DNA from: Mycobacterium persicum | Lineage (GTDB): Bacteria > Actinomycetota > Actinomycetes > Mycobacteriales > Mycobacteriaceae | Reading direction: 5' to 3' | NCBI RefSeq assembly: GCF_002086675.1 | Contig: NZ_MVIF01000042.1 | Location: forward strand, 1 to 43,711 | Length of the DNA stretch: 43,711 nucleotides | Shown: one piece after another, positions 1 to 8,334 of the stretch | Layout of the letters: every line of letters starts with the position of its first letter | Position numbering within the stretch: position 1 is the stretch's first letter | Notes under the pieces: generated by a model | What the model saw: the letters and a program-made list of their open reading frames with translations, nothing else | Told to the model about the DNA's origin: nothing | Databases searched by the model: none | Made by a program: the position numbers and the translations under genes

Positions 1-93
1 TCAGACCCAAAACACCCAAAACCATCAAAACCCCACGTCAAAGCCCAAATCACCTATCCAGACGGTCGCAACTTCGGGCTAGGAACGCCGTGA
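1..93 (+). CDS. C-terminal tail of a gene cut by the window edge (unidentified)
   Basis: Frame 1 is open from the first base to a TGA at 91-93 and gives about 30 residues. They are Lys/Pro-rich at first and end in ITYPDGRNFGLGTP. The composition looks like the tail of a real protein, possibly a mycobacterial repeat-family or HNH-type protein, but too little is present to assign it. It could also be a chance open frame. Confidence 0.3.
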   Translation, partial: SDPKHPKPSKPHVKAQITYPDGRNFGLGTP

Positions 94-140
94 CTATCGC
101 CGGCGCACCGCTTGCCGCTCGTCGACCGCCGGGTCAGGTG

Positions 141-575
141 TCACCGCGAAATCGGTGACAACAGTTCATAGTTGACGCCCAGAACGCGATATGTCAGTTC
201 GGCCCGGCGGTCGCAAGTTATCAGTGGCAGCTTGTGCTTGCGCGCGGCAGCGCCGACCAGACCGTCGTAAACCGCGCCGCCGGCCAAGCCCAGTTCGGCA
301 AACTCTCGCAACAGGTCTTTTGTATCCGTCGCCGACAGGAAGCGGGACTCCGGAAAATTCGTCTCCGCTAGGCGCAGTGCCGCTGCAGATTTGAGGCGGT
401 GTGGCGGCGGCAACCGGGTGAGGACCGATAGCAGCTCCACCGCGGCATGCCCCGACATTCCACGCCGACATGCCAGGAGCCGCGCTCGGGAGGCCAGATG
501 AAACGGATTCTCACGCTGCGCCAGCGCAAGCGCTGCGCTGGTGTCGACCAGGACGTGTTCAGCGTTGGTCGGCAA
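141..575 (-). CDS. vapC: VapC-type PIN-domain toxin (ribonuclease)
   Basis: This is a 144-residue PIN-domain protein, the usual VapC length. The family cleaves RNA with a Mg2+-dependent cluster of acidic residues. Counting from the TTG at 575, the four expected acidic residues are present: D11 in LVDTSAA, E47 in AAVELLSVL, D104 in VYDGLVGAAA and D122 in LITCDRRA. The open frame runs further upstream, but that part is antisense-like and overlaps vapB, so I chose the TTG at 573-575. It overlaps the vapB stop by 17 bases, as expected for translational coupling. The RNA target cannot be predicted. Family assignment is firm; the exact start is less certain. Confidence 0.88.
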   Translation of the reverse strand: MPTNAEHVLVDTSAALALAQRENPFHLASRARLLACRRGMSGHAAVELLSVLTRLPPPHRLKSAAALRLAETNFPESRFLSATDTKDLLREFAELGLAGGAVYDGLVGAAARKHKLPLITCDRRAELTYRVLGVNYELLSPISR

Positions 576-792
576 GGCGCAACTTTCTGACCGCCTCGGC
601 GTCGATCTCTGGCCCACCACTGGGCAGCAGCAGAAGTCCGTCCTCTTCGACGAGGTCGTCGGTCGCCACGCTTTCGATCCGGATCGCAGCACCGTCGACG
701 AAAATTTCCACCTCACCAGAGGTAATGCCCGCCTGTTCACGAAGCGACTTCGGAATTACCAAGCGTCCGGCGTTATCGATGGTAGTACGCAT
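559..792 (-). CDS. vapB: VapB-type antitoxin, AbrB/SpoVT fold
   Basis: This is a 77-residue protein starting MRTTIDNAGRLVIPKSLRE, the classic swapped-hairpin AbrB/MazE/SpoVT DNA-binding domain, in about residues 1-45. The acidic C-terminal part probably wraps and blocks the VapC active site. It lies directly upstream of, and overlaps, the PIN-domain toxin gene, so the two form a VapBC module. Antitoxins of this class normally repress their own operon together with the toxin. A short perfect inverted repeat overlaps the start codon and is the obvious candidate operator. Confidence 0.88.
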   Translation of the reverse strand: MRTTIDNAGRLVIPKSLREQAGITSGEVEIFVDGAAIRIESVATDDLVEEDGLLLLPSGGPEIDAEAVRKLRLADQR

Positions 793-805
793 CCCATTAG
801 GATGC
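789..805. promoter_or_regulatory. Inverted repeat over the vapB start (candidate operator)
   Basis: GCATCC-CATTA-GGATGC is a perfect 6-bp inverted repeat with a 5-bp spacer. It covers the vapB ATG (790-792). Its position suits autorepression by the AbrB-fold antitoxin, but short repeats occur by chance. Confidence 0.4.
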
Positions 806-894
806 CATCATTTTGGTAGTGAAGCGATGCGTGGCCTCGATCGCCAAGTCATCGCGGCCGGCGGCGTTACCGTACGGGGACATACGCTGACCCC

Positions 895-1503
895 ATGACG
901 AAACTCGCAGTCATCTACTACTCAGCTACCGGCCATGGAACGACGATGGCCACACGGGTCGCCGCGGCGGGCGAGGCCTCCGGCGCCGAAGTCCGCATTC
1001 GCCACGTGACCGAGACCCGCGACCCTACCTCGTTTGCGCACAACCCGGCCTGGACGGCGAATTACGAAGCAACGAAAGGTCTTCCGGCCGCCACCGGTGA
1101 CGACATCGTGTGGGCCGACGCGGTGATCTTCGGCTCCCCCACCCGCTTCGGTTCGGTCGCCTCCCAGCTGCGTGATTTCCTGGACGGACTCGGTGGTCTG
1201 TGGGCTGAGGGCAAGCTCGCCGACAAGGTGTATGCGGGCTTCACCTCGTCTAACACCCTGCACGGCGGTCAGGAGAGCACGCTGCTGACCCTGTATGTCA
1301 CGCTGATGCATTTCGGCGGCATCATCGTGGCACCCGGATACACTCACCCGCTGAAGTTCGTCGACGGCAATCCCTATGGGGCAAGCCTGGTCTCGACTCA
1401 CGACAATATCAACGAGTTCGACGGGGCGACCGGTGACGCGTTGGAGCACCTGGCGCGCCGGGTAGTCCAGGTCGCCGACCGGCTCACGTCGTTGGGCTCC
1501 TGA
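895..1503 (+). CDS. wrbA: WrbA-like NAD(P)H:quinone oxidoreductase (type IV flavoprotein)
   Basis: This is a 202-residue flavodoxin-fold protein, close to the usual WrbA length of about 200. It reduces quinones by two electrons with FMN and NAD(P)H, which avoids semiquinone radicals. The FMN phosphate loop SATGHGTT is at residues 10-17. The isoalloxazine-contact segments SPTRFGSVASQLRDFLD and SSNTLHGGQEST follow at about residues 80-130, all typical of WrbA. It is probably cytosolic or membrane-associated. It is transcribed divergently from vapBC, and a small hypothetical gene follows 20 bases downstream on the same strand. Confidence 0.93.
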   Translation: MTKLAVIYYSATGHGTTMATRVAAAGEASGAEVRIRHVTETRDPTSFAHNPAWTANYEATKGLPAATGDDIVWADAVIFGSPTRFGSVASQLRDFLDGLGGLWAEGKLADKVYAGFTSSNTLHGGQESTLLTLYVTLMHFGGIIVAPGYTHPLKFVDGNPYGASLVSTHDNINEFDGATGDALEHLARRVVQVADRLTSLGS

Positions 1504-1523
1504 TCATCGCCCCTCAGGAAGCA

Positions 1524-1853
1524 GTGATGCGCGAAAGCGAATTGATCGGCACAGCGCGGTTAATCGGATCCGTGCCGAACACCGTGGCACCGGTGTTCGG
1601 CACAGGCGACATTGAGCTGTACGAAGTGGACCCGCCGCTGTGCGGTTTCCGAGTAATCGCGGCCTCACAAACGCTTTGGGCGATCCGTATTCATACGCCG
1701 CCGACGCCACCCGAGGATCCGGTCTCGACGGCGCTGTACGGGGTGACCGGTGGCGAGGGCCTGAACATCCTCGCGGAGCAAAACCTACCGGGAAGTGCCG
1801 ATGGCAGATCACCAGCCCGAGCTCTCGCCGGGATCGGATACCGGGTGTTGTGA
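1524..1853 (+). CDS. Small conserved-looking hypothetical protein, possibly frameshifted
   Basis: This open frame of 109 codons starts GTG-ATG (1524/1527), with AGGAAG just upstream at 1516-1521, and lies 20 bases after wrbA. The segment DIELYEVDPPLCGFRVIAAS and the ending LPGSADGR...ARALAGIGYRVL resemble a family of small mycobacterial hypotheticals that end in LPGS...ALxxxGY. The middle part, about 1655-1730, reads more protein-like in the +1 frame (LGDPYSYAADATR), so the gene may carry compensating indels. I do not recognise a function. Confidence 0.45.
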   Translation: MMRESELIGTARLIGSVPNTVAPVFGTGDIELYEVDPPLCGFRVIAASQTLWAIRIHTPPTPPEDPVSTALYGVTGGEGLNILAEQNLPGSADGRSPARALAGIGYRVL

Positions 1854-2063
1854 TCGCCGACTTACCGGACGTGGACTCAGGACGAAAGATGGGCCGCGCG
1901 AATTTGGTCTCGACCCACCAGACAGCAAGGAATTCGACAACGCGACCAGCGACCCACTTGTCCTGTCGTAAACATCGACCCACTCCGGCGCAGTGCCCGA
2001 ATTCGGCGGCCCCATCCCGCCCACGCCGGCGCTGTAAGGCATATGGCGCTTATCGCCAGGTTT

Positions 2064-2567
2064 TCACTTAGTCTTAGTTGACGAATCTAACGGCGCCGCC
2101 GGCGGGGAGTCCTTGGCGCCACCCGCAAGTGCTTGGTACCCGGCCGCGGTTTGCCGCAAGGTCGCCGACGCAGCCCGGTACTGGGTCTCAGTCGTTTGCA
2201 GCTGGCCCTGCATCGCTGAAAGGTGTTGATCCATCGCCGCCATGATCAGATGCGCCCCCGCCGGTGAGCAGCCCAACGCCGCAGTCGAAGCCGCCACCGC
2301 GCGGGCCTGATCCCGGATCACCCCCGAAGCCAGCCGGCCCTGCGCGGCGGCTTCCCGCAGCTCCTCGTCCAGACCCGCAGCACCCGCACGGGCCTGCTGA
2401 TACGAGCCCGCCGCCCTCGTCACACCCGCCTGCAACCCGCCGACAGCTTCAGGTGACCCCGGCACCGACCCACCACCCGAGGCCGGCAACGACTCACCCG
2501 CGCCACCAGCCGGATACAGCTCATGCGCACGCGACAAAATGCGGTCCACCCGCCACAAACGCCGCAA
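2064..2567 (-). CDS. Mycobacterial helical hypothetical protein (DUF4226-like)
   Basis: This protein has up to 167 residues. It begins at TTG 2567 or, perhaps better, at GTG 2549 (MDRILSRAHELYPAGGA). After a Gly/Ser-rich linker it is almost wholly helical and Ala/Gln-rich, with LDEELREAAAQGRLASGVI followed by two predicted long helices over about residues 65-150. The look is that of small mycobacterial DUF4226 proteins, which are often found near type VII secretion genes; this family name is tentative. No catalytic residues, signal peptide or membrane segment are visible. It lies downstream of mazEF on the same strand and could be co-transcribed with it. Confidence 0.6.
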   Translation of the reverse strand: MRRLWRVDRILSRAHELYPAGGAGESLPASGGGSVPGSPEAVGGLQAGVTRAAGSYQQARAGAAGLDEELREAAAQGRLASGVIRDQARAVAASTAALGCSPAGAHLIMAAMDQHLSAMQGQLQTTETQYRAASATLRQTAAGYQALAGGAKDSPPAAPLDSSTKTK

Positions 2568-2641
2568 TACTCACCCAATGAACTAACCCGACCAACCCAG
2601 GCCGGGCCACACCCAAAGCACGGTAAGGCGCCACCGGGTCG

Positions 2642-2750
2642 TCAGCGATGCCCCAGCTGGCCCAGGTCGTAGCGCAGCTCCTTGTCGCCGACCGATGACG
2701 ACCAGCTCCGCTTGCGCGCCGGGGGCGTGGATGTAGCTCGCGAGCGTCAT
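2642..2750 (-). pseudogene. Short third reading frame of the mazEF operon, apparently frameshifted
   Basis: An ATG at 2750 overlaps the mazF stop as ATGA and opens with MTLASYIHAPGAQAELVVIG. The continuing frame turns into low-quality RRQGAALRPGPAG sequence. The neighbouring frame gives a convincing continuation, GDKELRYDLGQLGHR, with a stop at 2642. Removing one base near 2690 would join the two into a protein of about 35 residues. It may be a broken small gene or the remnant of a longer one. No family recognised. Confidence 0.35.
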
Positions 2751-3088
2751 CCTCCGAAGCCAAGGTAGGCGGTGACGACTTCGCGTACTTTTGCGAGCAC
2801 GGTTGGGGTTACGTATCCACATCGTTGTTGCAAATTGCGTCGGAGGACTGTGACGATCGTGTCTGCCTGGATCATGGACGGTTCGGTGAGTCCCGTCTGT
2901 TGGCTTGCCGGGATGGGGATGCGAGTAAATCCCTCGGTGTGGTCTGTCGTTATTAGCAGTACCGTCACGAAGTCGAAGTCGGAGAAGACGTCACTTGTGA
3001 TAATGAGTGCGGGCCGCGGTTTGGTGGTCAGCTTGCCGCCGCCTCCGGCGAGCGTCCAGAGGTCACCCCGTTTTGGCTCGACCTTCAT
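2747..3088 (-). CDS. mazF: MazF/PemK-type endoribonuclease toxin
   Basis: This is a 113-residue CcdB/PemK-fold protein. It opens with a RGDLWTL strand and continues KPRPALIITSD, the RP-A-LI signature of MazF toxins, at about residues 24-33. Later strands TVLLITTD and IQADTIVTVLRRNL match the rest of the fold. The family cuts mRNA or tRNA/rRNA at short sequences and slows growth. It overlaps the upstream antitoxin by 4 bases (ATGA), so the pair is translationally coupled. The cleavage sequence cannot be read from the protein. Confidence 0.88.
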   Translation of the reverse strand: MKVEPKRGDLWTLAGGGGKLTTKPRPALIITSDVFSDFDFVTVLLITTDHTEGFTRIPIPASQQTGLTEPSMIQADTIVTVLRRNLQQRCGYVTPTVLAKVREVVTAYLGFGG

Positions 3089-3288
3089 TGCTCGGTGATC
3101 CTCTCGGCTTGGATGTCGTCAAGGAACTTCGCCGCGTCTTCGCGCTGGTCGGCCTCATTTAGCGCCGCTGCCTCATTGTGAATTCGCTGGATGAATTCAG
3201 GGCTGGTGACATCCGGCACCCAGTACCGGACCTCCTTGTATCCGCGCTGCCTCATCCGCGCCCGGTGCTCTGCTACTCGGTTCCTCAC
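3085..3288 (-). CDS. mazE: MazE-family antitoxin (DUF3018 type)
   Basis: This is a 67-residue antitoxin with the DUF3018 pattern RVxxHRARMRQRGYKEVRYWVPDV at residues 3-26, then a helical acidic C-terminus (about residues 30-67) that should bind the toxin. It starts at GTG 3286-3288, and its stop overlaps the mazF start. Two closely matching palindromes lie just upstream and are likely operators for autoregulation. Antitoxins of this type pair with MazF-like toxins in mycobacteria and other actinobacteria. Confidence 0.85.
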   Translation of the reverse strand: MRNRVAEHRARMRQRGYKEVRYWVPDVTSPEFIQRIHNEAAALNEADQREDAAKFLDDIQAERITEQ

Positions 3289-3296
3289 ACCACGAT

Positions 3297-3328
3297 GTTA
3301 CACGTAACACTACTGCGTTGCGCGTAAC
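3297..3328. promoter_or_regulatory. Two palindromic sites 20 bp apart upstream of mazEF (candidate operators)
   Basis: GTTACACGTAAC (3297-3308) and GTTGCGCGTAAC (3317-3328) are near-identical near-palindromes whose starts are exactly 20 bp apart, about two helical turns. The first lies 9 bases upstream of the mazE GTG. This is the arrangement expected for cooperative binding of an antitoxin dimer or toxin–antitoxin complex on one DNA face. Confidence 0.6.
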
Positions 3329-3389
3329 AACTGCGCACAGGAAGGCCGGCCGTCAGCCAAATCATCTGATGTCGAACGGGTTTCGCTCA

Positions 3390-4112
3390 TTAATGGACTG
3401 GTAGCCTCAGCGGTGCCCGTATGCCGGCGACCCACGCGGCGTACACCACATTGAGAAGGTCGGCGCCGTGGCGCTCCCAGCACAGCAGCACCTCCAACTG
3501 CCGACACCCCACGAATTCCCTTGTGCAGCTGATCGTTTGGTTGGGATTCTCCGGCCCGCTCAACCCCGGCCGCTGACATGCCATCATCACCAGCGCGTCC
3601 TCGTGTTCCTCCCCGAGCACTGCCCACTCCTGGGCAGTCCGGCCAACGTTGGGCCACCAACGCCTGCGCAACCGACTGCACAGCCGGCGACAAACCCTTC
3701 CCCCGCAACGCCAAACGCCAACTGGCAGAACAACTCACGGCAGTAATCACGCACCACCGATTCATCCGATCCCACCAAATCTGAATACAGCGCCGCATCC
3801 ACGGCCTGCAGACGGTGCGCCCGTGCCGTCGACAACGTCGCCGCCGCGTTATCAGGCCGTCATTCGGTTTCACACCGGTCGCTACTTCCGGCACCGGCTG
3901 CTCGGCTAAATACTCAGACGGCATCGGCCACGACGTCGCCACGGCGCTCACCGTATCCCCGAACTCCCGGGCCGCCCGCACCGCCTTAGCGGCCGGATTC
4001 ACCCACCCGAACCAACGGGCATCAAACTCCTCACTATGCCCGCCAGCCACCGACATCGTCTTACGCAGAAACACCCCGGCGGAATGTAGGCAGCACCATC
4101 ATTAGTCGCCAC
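3390..4112 (-). pseudogene. Hypothetical gene broken by at least three frameshifts
   Basis: Four minus-strand segments in successive frames join into one coherent protein. First comes ATNDGAAYIPPG (from GTG 4112). Next, MSVAGGHSEEFDARWFGW through ATGVKPNDGL occupies about 4074-3850. Then NAAATLSTARAHRLQAVDAA through GEGFVAGCAVGCAGVGG occupies about 3850-3660. Last, RWWPNVGRTAQEWAVLG through CWERHGADLLNVV ends at 3390. The first break falls in a run of Gs near 4080, so a sequencing indel there is possible, but three breaks favour a decayed gene. The protein is soluble with no recognised domain. The longer single frame over 3310-4074 is an artefact past the second break. Confidence 0.6.
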
Positions 4113-4190
4113 CCAATACGTTAATGCGGGGGCCGGCCGGGCCGCCTCCGGCGTTCGGGTGGTCCAGACCGCCGACCGCCTGCGCCGACA

Positions 4191-4237
4191 CTGAACCTAC
4201 GCACGCGACACGCCGACGCGCGTGTGCGCAGATTCAG
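4191..4237. repeat. Imperfect palindrome just downstream of ilvC
   Basis: The arm at 4191-4207 (CTGAACCTACGCACGCG) pairs with the arm at 4219-4237 with about three mismatches. On the minus strand the hairpin begins 17 bases after the ilvC stop. It has no T tract, so if it ends transcription it does so as the U-less hairpins proposed for mycobacteria. Its use as a terminator is inference. Confidence 0.5.
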
Positions 4238-4254
4238 TCTCGACGCGCCGAAAG

Positions 4255-5289
<1,035 letters not shown>

Positions 5290-5805
5290 TTATTTAACAG
5301 TGCCGATACACCGCGGGCCGCGGGACAACGACACCATTCCGGATTGAGCGATTTCGCGGATACCGAAGGGCTCCAATACTCGCAGCAGCGCCTCAAGCTT
5401 GCCGCGGTTACCGGTGGCCTCCACGGTCAGGGATTCCGGCGATACGTCAATCACGTTGGCGCGGAAGAGGTTTACCGCTTCGATCACTTGGCTGCGGGTA
5501 CCGGCGTCGGCACGGACCTTGATCAGCGCCAATTCCCGGGACACCGAATGATCCTCGTCCTGTTCGATGATCTTGATGACGTTGATCAGCTTGTTCAGCT
5601 GCTTGGTGACCTGTTCGAGTGGGGTCTCCTCGCAGGCGACCACGATGGTCATCCGCGACATGTCCTTCTGCTCGGTCGCGCCCACCGCCAGCGATTCGAT
5701 GTTGAAACCGCGCCGGGAGAACAGCGCCGCGACGCGCGCCAGCACGCCGGGTTTGTCTTCGACCAGGACCGAGAGCGTGTGCGTCTTAGGCGACCCGTTC
5801 ACCAT
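5290..5805 (-). CDS. ilvN: Acetolactate synthase small (regulatory) subunit
   Basis: This 171-residue subunit binds the catalytic IlvB, stimulates it and carries the valine feedback site. The N-terminal ACT domain (residues about 8-80) has the signature LVEDKPGVLARVAALFSRRG followed by FNIESLAVG. The C-terminal half (about 85-165) is the second ferredoxin-like domain of IlvN/IlvH proteins, with RELALIKV and FGIREIAQSG. Its ATG overlaps the ilvB stop by one base (TAATG), so the subunits are translationally coupled and made in step. Expression is presumably set by the leader upstream of ilvB. Confidence 0.97.
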   Translation of the reverse strand: MVNGSPKTHTLSVLVEDKPGVLARVAALFSRRGFNIESLAVGATEQKDMSRMTIVVACEETPLEQVTKQLNKLINVIKIIEQDEDHSVSRELALIKVRADAGTRSQVIEAVNLFRANVIDVSPESLTVEATGNRGKLEALLRVLEPFGIREIAQSGMVSLSRGPRCIGTVK

Positions 5806-7649
5806 TAGGCGTGCCCTTCACTTTCGTCGTCGAACAGCGGACGGATGCCGCGGGCGGCCTGGATCTCGTCGTTGCTGGTGCCCGCGGCCACCATCGGCCA
5901 CACCTGTGCGTCGGCGCCCACGATGAAGTCGATCACCACCGGGCAGTCGTTGATCGCCCGAGCCTGGTTGATCACGTCGACAACGTCTTCCTCACGCTCG
6001 CAACGCAATCCGACGCAACCCAAGGCCTCGGCCAGCTTGACGAAGTCGGGGATGCGGTGCGAGTGGGTGGCCAGGTCGGTCTGGGAGTAGCGCTCCTCGT
6101 AGAACAGGCTCTGCCACTGCCGCACCATGCCCAGGTTGCCGTTGTTGATCAACGCCACCTTGATCGGTATGCCCTCGATCGCGCAGGTGGCCAGTTCCTG
6201 GTTGGTCATCTGGAAGCAGCCGTCGCCGTCGATCGCCCACACCTCGGTGTCGGGCAACGCCATCTTGGCTCCCATGGCCGCCGGGATGGCGAACCCCATG
6301 GTGCCCAGCCCGCCGGAGTTCAGCCAGGTCCGCGGCTTTTCGTACTTGATGAACTGCGCCGCCCACATCTGGTGCTGGCCGACGCCGGCGACATAGACGG
6401 CGTCCGGGCCGGCGATCTCGCCCAGCTTCTCGATCACGTACTCCGGACTGAGGCTGCCATCGCTTTGCGGTCCGTAGCTCAGCGGATAGGTCTTTCGAAC
6501 CCCGTCGAGATACGCCCACCAATCGCTTAGCTCGAGGGTCCCGGGAATGTCATAGTGGCGCAGCATCGCGATCAGCTCGGCGATGACGGCCTTGACGCAG
6601 GCCACGATGGGGACATCGGCGTGCCGGTTCTTGCCGATCTCGGCCGGGTCGATGTCGGCATGGATGACCTTGGCCTCCGGGGCGAAGGAGTCGAGCTTTC
6701 CGGTGACCCGGTCGTCGAAACGGGTGCCCAGCGCGATCAGCAGGTCGCTACGCTGCAGTGCTGCCACGGCGGCCACCGTGCCGTGCATGCCCGGCATGCC
6801 CAGGTTCTGCCGATGGCTGTCCGGAAACGCTCCGCGGGCCATCAGTGTGGTGACCACCGGGATGCCGGTCAGCTCGGCCAGTTCGCGGAGCTGCTCGGTC
6901 GCCTCGCCGCGGATGACACCGCCGCCGACATACAGCACCGGCTTACGCGCGGCGGCGATCAGCTTGGCGGCCGCGCGGATCTGGCGGTTGTGCGGTTTGG
7001 TGTTGGGCTTATAGCCGGGCAGATCCATCCGCGGCGGCCAGCTGAACGTGCACTGGCCCTGCAGCACGTCCTTGGGGATGTCGACGAGCACGGCTCCGGG
7101 ACGACCAGATGCCGCGATGTGGAATGCCTCGGCGATCACCCGGGGAATTTCGTCGCCGGTGCGGACCAGGAAGTTGTGCTTGGTGATCGGCATGGTGATG
7201 CCGGAGATGTCGGCCTCCTGGAAGGCGTCGGTGCCGATCAGCCCGCGGCCGACCTGACCGGTGATGGCGACCACCGGGATCGAGTCCATCTGCGCGTCGG
7301 CCAGCGGCGTCACCAGGTTGGTCGCACCCGGGCCCGACGTCGCCATGCACACCCCGACCCGGCCAGTGGCGTGCGCGTAGCCGCTGGCGGCGTGGCCCGC
7401 GCCCTGCTCGTGGCGGACCAGCACATGGCGCAGCTTCTGGGAGTCGAACAGCGGGTCATACACCGGCAGGACGGCGCCGCCCGGAATCCCGAAGATGACG
7501 TCGACGTCGAGTTCCTCCAGGGCCCGGATGACCGCCTGCGCCCCGGTAAGTTGCTGCGGCGCAACATGTCTGGGTTGGGGCACCGACGGTTTGGCGCCGT
7601 TTTCCCCGCCTTGCGATGTCGGTGAGTGTGGCTTCGCTGGTGCGCTCAC
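5805..7649 (-). CDS. ilvB: Acetolactate synthase large (catalytic) subunit
   Basis: This 614-residue thiamine-diphosphate enzyme condenses pyruvate with pyruvate or 2-oxobutyrate, the first committed step of branched-chain amino acid synthesis. The N-terminal PYR domain holds the catalytic glutamate E81 in [13 protein letters not shown] central FAD-binding domain follows. The C-terminal PP domain has the ThDP motif beginning [18 protein letters not shown] and ending in INN. Length fits actinobacterial IlvB1, including a variable N-terminal tail of about 30 residues. The start is GTG 7649, with AAAGGA at 7661-7666. It heads ilvB-ilvN-ilvC, and an attenuator-like leader lies just upstream. Confidence 0.97.
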   Translation of the reverse strand: MSAPAKPHSPTSQGGENGAKPSVPQPRHVAPQQLTGAQAVIRALEELDVDVIFGIPGGAVLPVYDPLFDSQKLRHVLVRHEQGAGHAASGYAHATGRVGVCMATSGPGATNLVTPLADAQMDSIPVVAITGQVGRGLIGTDAFQEADISGITMPITKHNFLVRTGDEIPRVIAEAFHIAASGRPGAVLVDIPKDVLQGQCTFSWPPRMDLPGYKPNTKPHNRQIRAAAKLIAAARKPVLYVGGGVIRGEATEQLRELAELTGIPVVTTLMARGAFPDSHRQNLGMPGMHGTVAAVAALQRSDLLIALGTRFDDRVTGKLDSFAPEAKVIHADIDPAEIGKNRHADVPIVACVKAVIAELIAMLRHYDIPGTLELSDWWAYLDGVRKTYPLSYGPQSDGSLSPEYVIEKLGEIAGPDAVYVAGVGQHQMWAAQFIKYEKPRTWLNSGGLGTMGFAIPAAMGAKMALPDTEVWAIDGDGCFQMTNQELATCAIEGIPIKVALINNGNLGMVRQWQSLFYEERYSQTDLATHSHRIPDFVKLAEALGCVGLRCEREEDVVDVINQARAINDCPVVIDFIVGADAQVWPMVAAGTSNDEIQAARGIRPLFDDESEGHA

Positions 7650-7696
7650 TGTCGTGTTAATCCTTTATTGCGGTGGCGGTCTCGTTGGTGGGCAAG

Positions 7697-7733
7697 AAAA
7701 AACCCCCGCCAGCTCAGCTGCTGCACGAGGGTT
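7697..7733 (-). terminator. Intrinsic terminator in the ilvB leader (attenuator)
   Basis: On the minus strand, AACCCTCGT pairs with GCGGGGGTT (9 bp with two G-U pairs). An inner CAGC/GCTG pairing lies inside, and six Ts follow. It ends about 47 bases before the ilvB start codon. A T-tailed intrinsic terminator between a Leu/Val leader peptide and ilvB is the expected layout of an amino-acid attenuator. Confidence 0.8.
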
Positions 7734-7774
7734 GCGCGTTGGTGCTCGGTCGACCTAGTCAGGCACCAACGCGC
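7734..7774 (-). promoter_or_regulatory. Perfect 12-bp inverted repeat in the ilvB leader RNA
   Basis: GCGCGTTGGTGC and GCACCAACGCGC (plus-strand 7734-7745 and 7763-7774) are exact reverse complements with a 17-base loop. The upstream arm of the RNA overlaps leader-peptide codons 7-11, and the downstream arm abuts the terminator stem. A ribosome stalled on the early Leu/Val codons would cover the first arm. A partial extra copy (ACCAACGAG) lies between the terminator and ilvB. Which alternative pairing acts as antiterminator I cannot settle. Confidence 0.7.
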
Positions 7775-7794
7775 CGACCAAGTACTACAAGCAT
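7759..7794 (-). CDS. ilvB leader peptide MLVVLGRRVGA
   Basis: An 11-codon reading frame, ATG to TGA, encodes MLVVLGRRVGA. Five of its residues are Leu or Val, four of them in codons 2-5 (CTT GTA GTA CTT). CTT and GTA are rare codons in a high-GC mycobacterium and so would slow ribosomes further. The frame lies 26 bases before the terminator stem and overlaps one arm of the 12-bp repeat. It should sense charged Leu/Val tRNA and control read-through into ilvBNC. Such leaders are known for ilvB in actinobacteria; the specific reading here is mine. Confidence 0.8.
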   Translation of the reverse strand: MLVVLGRRVGA

Positions 7795-7950
7795 TGTGGG
7801 GAGCATTCCGGGCTCTCCGGCGGTGTCCATAGCGTCTGACGGTAGCCTTCGCACAGCTCAACCGTCAAATCCGGTGCCATAACACGCCCGCATGGGCGGG
7901 CGGGACCGCGCGGCCGCGGCACAGCGCGCGCACGGTGGAATGATACGAGG

Positions 7951-8328
7951 GTGGTTACTGGCTCACCGGTGGTGATCAAGGTGTCACCGATCGCGCACCT
8001 GGCCGTGGGATTTGCGACCCTGGGACTACTCATACCCGTGCTGGCGTGGCCGCCGAGTGCGCTGCTGCTGCTCATCCCGGTGTTGTTGTCGGCATTGATC
8101 GTCAGGCTGCGCACCGTCGCCGACGACGACGGGGTGACGGTGCGGACGCTGCTGGGTAGCAGGACAGTGCGCTGGGACGACATCGACGGCCTGCGGTTCC
8201 ACCGGGGTTCGTGGGCGCGGGCCCGACTCAAGGACGGTACCGACCTGCGATTGCCCGCGGTCACGTTCTCGACCCTGCCGCAATTGACCGAGGCCAGCTC
8301 GGGGCGGGTTCCCAACCCCTACCGGTAA
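7951..8328 (+). CDS. cfp6: Cfp6-like membrane protein with bacterial PH domain (Rv3004 ortholog)
   Basis: This 125-residue protein has two adjacent hydrophobic segments (about residues 16-32 and 36-50: AVGFATLGLLIPVLAW and ALLLLIPVLLSALIV). A PH-like beta domain follows, DDDGVTVRTLLGSRTVRWDD and onward, ending with RVPNPYR. It corresponds in position and sequence to Rv3004, the low-molecular-weight antigen CFP6; its cellular role is not known. The start is GTG 7951. It is divergent from the ilvB leader and convergent with the next gene, with only 6 bases between the stops. Confidence 0.88.
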   Translation: MVTGSPVVIKVSPIAHLAVGFATLGLLIPVLAWPPSALLLLIPVLLSALIVRLRTVADDDGVTVRTLLGSRTVRWDDIDGLRFHRGSWARARLKDGTDLRLPAVTFSTLPQLTEASSGRVPNPYR

Positions 8329-8334
8329 GGATGC

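Noticed and set aside
576..740. N-terminal extension of the vapC frame
   Set aside because: It overlaps vapB almost completely and encodes Cys/Ser/Arg-rich nonsense. The PIN domain begins right after the TTG at 575.
1504..1983. 159-codon minus-strand frame opposite the small hypothetical gene
   Set aside because: It has Arg/Pro/Ser-rich composition and no recognisable pattern, while the plus-strand frame has a ribosome-binding site and mycobacterial-family features.
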